This document shows positions 13,367 through 25,300 of a stretch of DNA of 64,000 bases, piece after piece. Source of the stretch: Sipunculus nudus (lineage: Eukaryota; Annelida; Sipuncula; Golfingiida; Sipunculidae); the NCBI GenBank assembly GCA_026874595.1, contig CM049320.1, positions 48,002,714 through 48,066,713 of the forward strand, in the 5' to 3' direction. A program made the translations under genes and the position numbers. Position 1 is the stretch's first letter; every line of letters starts with the position of its first letter. The notes beneath the pieces were generated by a model that made no database searches, was not told where the DNA came from, and was given only the letters and a program-made list of their open reading frames with translations.

Positions 13367-16300
13367 CAATTAAGTGAGATCAAAATGAAACATACATAGG
13401 ATAATATTTAATTTCTGTTATACATTAGTCCCATAGTACTTCCTTTGTATAACAACTCTCAATGTTATATTGTTGGTTAGATCGTGAATTTATCTCTCTG
13501 TAACATTTTGAGTGTGTGTGCTTAATCGTTGACTCTTTGTTACGTCTCTTATGTAGATCTTGGTATTATTACTAAAGTACAGAGCATTCTGTCTCCTGGA
13601 TGGCACTTTAAATCTGTAATAAATCTGAGATTTAAGATGATATTTAATCAAGGTCAGTGACGTCACAGACAGATGCTCGGTATCTTAGCCCAATGATTCG
13701 TTTTGATCTAGGCGGTTGTAAGGACCACTTAGGCCTCAGGATGTTTACGTGTAACAGGTCATGATGTATTACTCACCGTCTGTTTGTTGAACTGTATGGT
13801 GAGTCTGGTCCACTGGTCCTTAGGTATACTGTACGTGGACAGAAAAGCCAATGCTTTGCCTTCCTTTGTGACGACTTGAAAGTGCACCTGACCTGGGATT
13901 TTTAAGTGTAAAGACATCATGTAATACAGACAGTAAGGCACGCATGTACAAGTGAAAAACATGTTTTGTGACTCACATGTGTTAAACACGTGTAATTACA
14001 AATTCCTTAATGAGCAGCAGTTGAAACAGCTAAACATGTCTGAGACGTTTATTATTTCTATTTTTTATAGATATGTAGGTCAAGAACATTGTCAAGAATA
14101 TCAAGGCGCAACACTTGACAAACATAGGATTGTCAGCTGTACAAGGCTCCAGTCGGGCTATTAGTTGAAATAAATGTAATGGAAAAAATAACAGTTGCAA
14201 AATGAGCTTCATATAAAATTCATGTTTGAGGAAGGAGCTGCACTGTGTGTTCTTCAGTTTGTGTTGTTCTAAATAAAAACATGATTTTTACTAGTTAACA
14301 AAACATACTTTAATAATAATATTATCTTCTCAATGCATTAGTGTCATGTCTGAATTAATCACTGTAGGGGTATATGCAGAGAATTGTGGAAGCTGAAACG
14401 TGGTAAGAAATACGAAACACGTTTATAAAAATGGGACAAACAGGCGTGTTACACTTTTTACCAGTTTAAAACTGAAAAGGTTGATCGTTTATTTGAAACA
14501 TGTGAGGATTTATGTCAAAAAGACGTGTTTCATGTGAACACTAAAACATGTAAATCATTTGAAACATGTTGCAAAACATGTTTACATTATCTATCCCTGA
14601 AACATGTTTCCAACTGAAACGTGAAAGCATAGATTTGAAACGCGCTTTGTTTTGACACCCCATGACGTGTTTGAAAAAAAAATGGGACAAAGTGGCGTTT
14701 TATTTTATAGCGTTAATTTGAACCATGGAATGTGTTTCCAACTTTTAGAGGAACTGGTAACGCGACCCCCGGAATATAAAATTGCGACACCTCGTATCAA
14801 ATTAATCCGGTCACTCAAAGTTCGATAGGATAATAATAAGTTTTGTGCTACAGGTCATCGGGATGCTGACCGTGTATTCCACCTCTGCAGGTTGCTGCCT
14901 GGGTAACGTGGATGGCGCGATGTCAGAGTCGATCCCTGTGGAGCTGCTACCGCGTTTCTACAGTTCTTCGACCAGGTGGTGGGGCTTGTTGGTAAGACGA
15001 ACCAGCTCCAGACCAACAACATGCAGAGGAAATGAACGGAAACTGCTCCATTACCTTTACCAACAACTTAAGCCACACTAATCACACCATAAGTTGACCA
15101 AATTCAATAACAATCAGGGCTTTTACACCCATACAAATACATATGTCAGTAATTTTGTAATCTGTCATTTCATATAATTTTTTCTGGGGCACCCTACCAG
15201 TAGAGGACATCGAGATACTGGGTTTATTGGAAAGGACATTGTCCACTGCATTGACGGATTGCGAGTCATTTTGCCATGCTACTGGAACGACGTCGTCATC
15301 AGCGTTGCTGACAGGCAAACACAGTAGATGTAACAGTTTCAAGGCGTTGACGTAATGACGTTAGCAGCCACTAGAACATGTGTTCAAGGGTCCCGAAGGC
15401 GTTTTCCATTAAACGGCGAACTTTTGACAGGTGACAGTTGAAGACTTTTCCGTCATTAGTCGGATGGCGTTATGAGAATGGTTTTTCATAAGCCAGATCC
15501 TCAAGCCACAGGCGTCATTTGCAGATATGAAATACGGCATGTCCTTGTTATCACAAGATAAGGGATCCAGTGCAGGAAACTGTATGCTACTGCCTCAATG
15601 GCCTCCTTTACGTAACAACTAGGGCTAGCAGTTTGTTGGCATGGAATCAATTAAAATTGTAGTAGGCCAATTCAGTTTTATTTTGGCATTTCATGGCTAT
15701 ATGTTTGCCTTTAAGAACTGCCATCACCCTCCGAACTGTAGCGTAATACCTTTCTATTCCGAGTAGTTTGAAACTTATTCAGAATATCGGCAAATGCTTC
15801 ATATAGTTCGTGAATGAAAGGAGAGATAATGTTGTGGGGTATACGGAAAATAAACATGCGAGAGTGGCATTCGCCAGAAGCTAGGTACCGTAGAGTTTTG
15901 CCAGTTTCAACCCGAGATGTACGGTCTTGCGATAACAACTGTTTTTCCTTTTGATCTTTTGACCCTGTCCTCCAGTCGCAGGAAAAGTTTCTTAAATGTT
16001 TCTGGCTCAATCTACGGACGCTTTAAACTGTTTCATACTTTTGTAGCAACCTACGGATCGTCACGAATCATCCAAGTTCGGTACGGTTTGCAGGACTCGC
16101 TAAGGACACCCACGGATGCCCCCCATTTCCAGAGTTTCCCAGCAAAACCATCACAGCACAAAGTCTCAGTACCTCGCTACGGCTGTTTAACACCTTGTTA
16201 TGGCTCTGCGTGTTGGTAAACACAGTCCACGCGTGTATGTTTACCATAACAAGGACGCGTGCCGGAGGTCCGATTTTGATCCGCAACATGCGGTGTTTAA

Positions 16301-19300
16301 GCCAGGGGGTACATTGTATTTCATTTTTGGGCAAAGTCAGTCAGGGCATCTGCGTGTTGACACGTGTTGTGGCTCCGCGATGCACACGGCCCCACGCGCT
16401 GTGTTTATGTTGACAGTTGTGATCGCGCCCGGTCTAATAATTGTTTTTAACACTCTTTTACAGGAGTAAGCAAATGGTTTTAAGGCAAAGTAGGTACATT
16501 TTTATTTTAAAGAGAAGAAGCTAATTTTTCGTGTTTATTCAACATGCTTTATATGTGATTAGGCCCCTTTCAACATTCATCTGCTACGGTATTGTCACGA
16601 TTACAACCACGTTACAAACCGCAAGGTTTGCGGTAGACTATGACAGAAAGACTCGTTTGAATGACCCCATTCTCCCCATTCTGTCGAGTTCTCGCTACAT
16701 CAGTGCCACTCTACATCTGGGTCCAACTACGGCAGTGCATCTTCAGCGTCATGGTAACCACGTTCAGCCACGTTTTTCGGCGGTATCCTACGGTAAATGA
16801 CCACTTCTGCGTTGATCCGGGAATTTCCGTGGCCCGGTACCAGAGTCTGCCACCTAAAGCAAGTCACAGTCAGGGTGCCTGGAGGTTGTATCTCCACAAC
16901 AGATGCCACATACTATTCAGTAGCGGATCCAAAATGGGTCTGGTCCCCCACATATTCAGCCGTGTCAACCCATTTTATGGCTTCAACCCAATTTTTGCGG
17001 CCTAGACCCTCCCCTTTTCCGTACCTGCGGACCTAATTATTTTTTTTTTTTATCACCTTTCTGGTTCAGACCCCTTACTTTCAAAATCCCTGGATCTTTT
17101 CCAACTCTCCCGTCCTATTTCAACAGTAAAGAAGGAGCGTTGGTACTACAGCCATTCACGTTATATAAAATCCTTCTCTACGAAATTCAAGAACGTTGTG
17201 AACCGTAAAGAGAACATGGAGAGACCAAGGTCAAACATGTCTTGTTGTTTTGTTAGGGTAACGTCCTTGTGTGGTATTCTAGACATTGAGTAACCTTATG
17301 TGCAAACATGATTATCAGGGCTTAGTGCCATTAACTGTCAGATTCCATTAAGAATCAGGTGGCTGGGTTCTAGCAGGAGATGACGAGCTGCCGATTACCT
17401 TGCTGGTTAAGTAGTATCACAGGCGTCATATAGAGGTCGTCCCATGTCATGTGTTGCATGATGGCGCAGAGAGGGCGGCCAGAGGGACAATAATCGACTA
17501 TGTATAACCACATCACCATCGTGAACCTGTAACATAATAAATCAACTGTATACAATATGATAAGTATGATAAACCAGGAGTTAACTCACGGCTGCCTGTC
17601 ACTGTGGTATGACATGACCAGAGGGTAACTGGCGCCTGTCTGTCACTGTCATATGAAATGACCAGAAGACAACTCACGTGGGCCTGTCACTATGATATGA
17701 TATGACCAGACGACAAGTAACGGGGCCCTGTCACTGTGGTATGATATGACCAGAAGACAACTCACGTGGGCCTGTTACTGTGGAATTAAATGAGCAGTAT
17801 ACATCCAACGTGGGCGTGTCACCGTGGTATGAAATGACCAGAAGACAACTCACGTGGGCCTGTCACTGTGGTATGAAATGAACAGTGGTCAACTCACGTG
17901 GGCCTGTCACTGTGGTATGGTATGACCAGAAGACAACTCACGTGGGCCTGTTACTGTGGAATTAAATGACCAGTAGACATCCAACGTGGGCGTGTCACCG
18001 TGGTATGAAATGACCAGAGGATAACTCACGTGGGCCTGTGACTGTGGTATGAAATGAACAGAGGTCAACTCACGTGGGCCTGTGACTGTGGAATGAAATG
18101 ACTAGTAGACAACTCACGTGGGCCTGTTACTGTTGTATGAATTGACCAGAGGACAACTTACGTGGGCCTGTCACTGTGGAATGAAATGACTAGTAGACAA
18201 CTCACGTGGGCCTGTCACCGTGGTATGAAATAACCAGTAGACAACTCACGTAGGCCTATCACTGTGGTATGAAATGACCAGAAGACATCTCACGTGGGCC
18301 TGTCACTGTGGTATGATATGACCAGAAGACAACTCACGTGGGCCTTTAACAGTGATATTAAATGACCAGTAGACAATTCACGTGGGCCTGTCACTGTAGT
18401 ATGAAATGACCAGAGGATAACTCACGTGGGCCTGTCCCTGTGGTATGAAATGACCAATAGACAACTCACGTGGGCCTGCCACTGTGGTATGAAATGACCA
18501 ATAGACAACTCACGTGGGCCTGTCACTGTAGTATGAAATGACCAGAGGATAACTCACGTAGGCCTGTCACTGTGGTACGAAATGACCAGAAGACGACTCA
18601 CGTGGGCCTGTCACTGTGGTATGATATGACCAGAAGACAACTCACGTGGGCCTGTCACTGTGTTATGGTATGACAAGAAGACAACTCACGTGGGTTGTCA
18701 CTGTGGTATGAAATGACCAGTAGACAATTCACGTGGGCCTGTCACTGTGGTATGAAATGACCAGAAGACAACTGACGTGGGTTGTCACTGTGGTATGAAA
18801 TGACCAGAAGACAATTCATGTGGGCCTGTAACAGTGATATTAAATGACCAGTAGACAACTCACGTGGGCCTGTCATGGTGTTATGGTATGACCAGTAGAC
18901 AATTCATGTGGGCCTGTCACTGTGGTATGTTATGACCAGATGTTAACTCACATGGGCCTGTCACTGTAGTATGATATGACCAGAAGTTAACTCACATGGG
19001 CCTGTCACTGTGGTATGATGTGACCATATGACATCTCACATGGGCCTGTGACTGTGGTATGTTATGACCAGAAGTTAACTCACATTGGTCTGTCACTGTG
19101 GTATTATATGACCAGAAGTTAACTCACTTAGGCCTGTCACTGTGGTATGATGTGACCATATGACATCTCACATGGGCCTGTCACTGTGGTATGTTATGAC
19201 CAGAAGTTAACTCACATGGGCCTGTCACTGTGGTATGATATGACCAGATGTTAACTCACATGGGCCTGTCACTGTGGTATGATGTGACCATATGACATCT

Positions 19301-22300
19301 CACATGGGCCTGTCACTGTGGTATGATGTGACCATATGACATCTCACATGGGCATGTCACTGTGGTATGTTATGACCAGAAGTTAACTCACATGGGCCTG
19401 TCACTGTGGTATGATGTGACCAAATGACATCTCACATGGGCCTGTCACTGTGGTATGTTATGACCAGAAGTTAACTCACATTGGCCTGTCCCTGTGGTAT
19501 GATATGACCAGAAGTTAACTCACATGGGCCTGTCACTGTGGTATGATGTGACCAAATGACATCTCACATGGGCCTGTCACTGTGGTATGATGTGACCATA
19601 TGACATCTCACATGGGCCTGTCACTGTGGTATGTTATGACCAGAAGTTAACTCACATGGGCCTGTCACTGTGGTATGATGTGACCAAATGACATCTCACA
19701 TGGGCCTGTCACTGTGGTATGATGTGACCATATGACATCTCACATGGGCCTGTCACTGTGGTATGATATGACCAGAAGTTAACTCACTTGGGCCTGTCAC
19801 TGTGGTATGATGTGACCATATGACATCTCACATGGACCTGTCACTGTGGTCTGTTATGACCAGAAGTTAACTCACATGGGCCTGTCACTGTGGTATGATA
19901 TGACCAGATGTTAACTCACATGGGCCTGTCACTGTGGTATGATGTGACCATATGACATCTCACATGGGCCTGTCACTGTGGTATGATGTGACCATGTGAC
20001 ATCTCACATGGGCCTGTCACTGTGGTATGTTATGACCAGAAGTTAACTCACATGGGCCTGTCACTGTGGTATGATGTGACCAAATGACATCTCACATGGG
20101 CCTGTCACTGTGGTATGATGTGACCATATGACATCTCACATGCGCCTGTCACTGTGGTCTGTTATGACCAGACATTAACTCACATAGGCCTGTCACTGTG
20201 ATATGATATGACCAGGAGTTAACTCACATGGGCCTGTCACTGTTATATGATATGACCAGAAGTTAACTCACATGGGCCTGTCACTGTGGTATGATATGAC
20301 CAGAAGTTAACTCACATGGGCCTGTCAATGTGATATGATATGACCAGCTAGAAGTTCACTCACATGGGCCTGTCACTGTGTTATGATATGACCAGAAGTT
20401 AACTCACATTGGCCTGTCACTGTGGTATGATGTGACCAGAATTTAACTCACATGGGCCTGTCACTGTAATATGATATGACCAAAAGGTAACTCACATGGG
20501 CCTGTCACTGTGGTATGATATGACCAGAAGTTAACTCACATGGGCCTGTCACTGTGATATGATATGACCAGAAGTTAACTCACATGGGCCTGTCACTGTG
20601 ATATGATATGACCAGCTAGAAGTTAACTCACATGGGCCTGTCACTGTGGTATGATATGACCAGAAGTTAACTCACATGGGCCTGTCACTGTGGTATGATA
20701 TGACCAGAAGTTAACTCACTTGGGCCTGTCACTGTGATATGATATGACCAGCTAGAAGTTAACTCACATGGGCCTGTCACTGTGATATGATATGACCAGA
20801 AGTTAACTCACATGTGCCTGTCGCTGTGGTACGATGTGACCAGAAGTTAACTCACATGGGCCTGTCACTGTGATATGATATGACCAGAAGTTAACTCACA
20901 TGGGCCTGTCACTGTGATATGATATGACCAGCTAGAAGTTCACTCACATGGGCCTGTCACTGTGATGTGATATGACCAGAAGTTAACTCACATGGGCCTG
21001 TCACTCTGGTATGATATGACCAGCTAGAAGTTCACTCACATGGGCCTGTCACTGTGATATGATATGACCAGAAGTTAACTCACATGGGCCTGTCACTGTG
21101 ATATGATGTGACCAGCTAGAAGTTAACTCACATGGGCCTGTCACTGTGATATGATATGACCAGAAGTTAACTCACATGGGCCTGTCACTGTGGTATGATA
21201 TTACCAGCTAGAAGTTTACTCACATGGGCCTGTCACTGTGGTATGATATGACCAGAAATTAACTCACATGGGCCTGTCACTGTGATATGATATGACCAGC
21301 TAGAAGTTAACTCACATGGGCCTGTCACTGTGGTATGATATGACCAGAAGTTAACTCACATGGGCCTGTCACTGTGGTATGATATGACCAGAAGTTAACT
21401 CACTTGGGCCTGTCACTGTGATATGATATGACCAGCTAGAAGTTAACTTACATGGGCCTGTCACTGTGATATGATATGACCAGCTAGAAGTTAACTCACA
21501 TGGGCCTGTCACTGTGATATGATATGACCAGAAGTTAACTCACATGTGCCTGTCACTGTGGTACGATGTGACCAGAAGTTAACTCACATGGGCCTGTCAC
21601 TGTGATATGATATGACCAGAAGTTAACTCACATGGGCCTGTCAATGTGACATGATATGACCAGCTAGAAGTTCACTCACATGGGCCTGTCACTGTGATAT
21701 GATATGACCAGAAGTTAACTCACATGGGCCTGTCACTGTGGTATGATGTGACCAGAAGTTAACTCACATGGGCCTGTCACTGTGATATGATATGACCAGC
21801 TAGAAGTTAAATCACATGGGCCTGTCACTGTGATATGATATGACCAGAAGTTAACTCACATGGGCCTGTCACTGTGGTACGATATGACCAGAAGTTAACT
21901 CACATAGGCCTGTCACTGTGATATGATATGACCAGAAGTTAACTCACATGGGCCTGTCACTGTGATATGATATGACCAGAAGTTAACTCACATGGGCCTG
22001 TCACTGTGGTATGATATGACCAGAAGTTAACTCACATGGGCCTGTCACTGTGATATGATATGACCAGAAGTTAACTCACATGGGCCTGTCACTGTGATAT
22101 GATATGACCAGCTAGAAGTTCACTCACATGGGCCTGTCACTGTGATATGATATGACCAGAAGTTAACTCACATTGGCCTGTCACTGTGGTATGATGTGAC
22201 CAGAAGTTAACTCACATGGGCCTGTCACTGTAATATGATATGACCAGAAGTTAACTCACATGGGCCTGTCACTGTGATATGATATGACCAGAAGTTAACT

Positions 22301-25300
22301 CACATGGGCCTGTCACTGTGATATGATATGACCAGAAGTTAACTCACATACGCCTGTCACTGTGTTATGATATGACCAGAAGTTAACTCACATTGGCCTG
22401 TCACTGTGGTATGATGTGACCAGAATTTAACTCACATGGGCCTGTCACTATAATATGATATGACCAAAAGGTCACTCACATGGGCCTGTCACTGTGGTAT
22501 GATATGACCAGAAGTTAACTCACATGGGCCTGTCACTGTGATATGATATGACCAGAAGTTAACTCACATGGGCCTGTCACTGTGATATGATATGACCAGA
22601 AGTTAACTCACATGGGCCTGTCACTGTGGTATGATATGACCAGAAGTTAACTCACATGTGCCTGTCACTGTGGTACGATGTGACCAGAAGTTAACTCACA
22701 TGGGCCTGTCACTGTGATATGATATGACCAGAAGTTAACTCACATGGGCCTGTCAATGTAATATGATATGACCAGCTAGAAGTTCACTCACATGGGCCTG
22801 TCACTGTGATATGATATGACCAGAAGTTAACTCACATGGGCCTGTCACTGTGGTATGATGTGACCAGAAGTTAACTCACATGGGCCTGTCACTGTGATAT
22901 GATATGACCAGCTAGAAGTTAAATCACATGGGCCTGTCACTGTGATATGATATGACCAGAAGTTAACTCACATGGGCCTGTCACTGTGGTACGATATGAC
23001 CAGAAGTTAACTCACATAGGCCTGTCACTGTGATATGATATGACCAGAAGTTAACTCACATGGGCCTGTCACTGTGATATGATATGACCAGAAGTTAACT
23101 CACATGGGCCTGTCACTGTGGTATGATATGACCAGAAGTTAACTCACATGGGCCTGTCACTGTGATATGATATGACCAGAAGTTAACTCACATGGGCCTG
23201 TCACTGTGATATGATATGACCAGCTAGAAGTTCACTCACATGGGCCTGTCACTGTGATATGATATGACCAGAAGTTAACTCACATTGGCCTGTCACTGTG
23301 GTATGATGTGACCAGAAGTTGACTCACATGGGCCTGTCACTGTAATATGATATGACCAGAAGTTAACTCACATGGGCCTGTCACTGTAATATGATATGAC
23401 CAGAAGTTAACTCACATGGGCCTGTCACTGTGATATGATATGACCAGAAGTTAACTCACATGGGCCTGTCACTGTGATATGATATGACCAGCTAGAAGTT
23501 AACTCACATGGGCCTGTCACTGTGGTATGATATGACCAGAAGTTAACTCACATGGGCCTGTCACTGTGGTATGATATGACCAGAAGTTAACTCACTTGGG
23601 CCTGTCACTGTGATATGATATGACCAGCTAGAAGTTAACTCACATGGGCCTGTCACTGTGATATGATATAACCACCTAGAAGTTAACTCACCTGGGCCTG
23701 TCACTGTGATATGATATGACCAGAAGTTAACTCATATGGGCCTGTCACTGTGGTACGATGTGACCAGAAGTTAACTCACATGGGCCTGTCACTGTGATAT
23801 GATATGACCAGAAGTTAACTCACATGGGCCTGTCACAGTGATAGGATATGACCAGCTAGAAGTTCACAGACATGGGCCTGTCACTGTGATATGATAGGAC
23901 CAGAAGTTAACTCACATGGTCCTGTCACTGTGGTATGATGTGACCAGAAGTTAACTCACATGGGCCTGTCACTGTGATATGATATGACCAGCTAGAAGTT
24001 AACTCACATGGGCCTGTCACTGTGATATGATATGACCAGCTAGAAGTTAACTCACATGGGCCCGTCACTGTGATATGATATGACCAGCTAGAAGTTTACT
24101 CACATGGGCCTGTCACTGTGGTATGATATGACCAGAAGTTAACTCACATGGGCCTGTCACTGTGATATGATATGACCAGCTAGGAGTTCACTCACATGGG
24201 CCTGTCACTGTGGTATGATATGACCAGAAGTTAACTCACATGGGCCTGTCACTGTGGTATGATATGACCAGAAGTTAACTCACTTGGGCCTGTCACTGTG
24301 ATATGATATGACCAGAAGTTAACTCACATGGGCCTGTCACTGTGGTATGATGTGACCAGAAGTTAACTCACATGGGCCTGTCACTGTGATATGATATGAC
24401 CAGAAGTTAACTCACATGGGCCTGTCACTGTGATGTGATATGACCAGCTAGAAGTTAACTCACATGGGCCTGTCACTGTGATATGATATGACCAGCTAGA
24501 AGTTAACTCACATGGGCCTGTCACTGTGATATGATATGACCAGCTAGAAGTTTACTCACATGGGCCTGTCACTGTGGTATGATATGACCACAAGTTAACT
24601 CACATGGGCCTGTCACTGTGATATGATATGACCAGCTAGAAGTTAACTCACATGGGCCTGTCACTGTGGTATGATATTACCAGAAGTTAACTCACATGGG
24701 CCTGTCACTGTGGTATGATATGACCAGAAGTTAACTCACTTGGGCCTGTCACTGTGATATGATATGACCAGCTAGAAGTTAACTCACATGGGCCTGTCAC
24801 TGTGATATGATATGACCAGCTAGAAGTTAACTCACATGGGCCTGTCACTGTGATATGATATGACCAGCTAGAAGTTAAATCACATGGGCCTGTCACTGTG
24901 ATATGATATGACCAGAAGTTAACTCACATGGGCCTGTCACTGTGGTATGATGTGACCAGAAGTTAACTCACATAGGCCTGTCACTGTGATATGATATGAC
25001 CAGAAGTTAACTCACATGGGCCTGTCACTGTGATATGATATGACCAGCTAGAAGTTCACTCACATGGGCCTGTCACTGTGATATGATATGACCAGAAGTT
25101 AACTCACATGGGCCTGTCACTGTGATATGATATGACCAGCTAGAAGTTAACTCACATGGGCCTGTCACTGTGGTATAATGTGACCAGCTAGAAGTTAACT
25201 CACATGGGCCTGTCACTGTGGTATGATGTGACCAGAAGTTAACTCACATGGGTTTGTCACTGTGATATGATATGACCAGAAGTTAACTCACATGGGCCGT

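Noticed and set aside
24705-24896. Minus-strand frame TGPCELTSSWSYHITV repeated
   Set aside because: Three 48-bp units happen to stay in frame; neighbouring 44-bp units break it.
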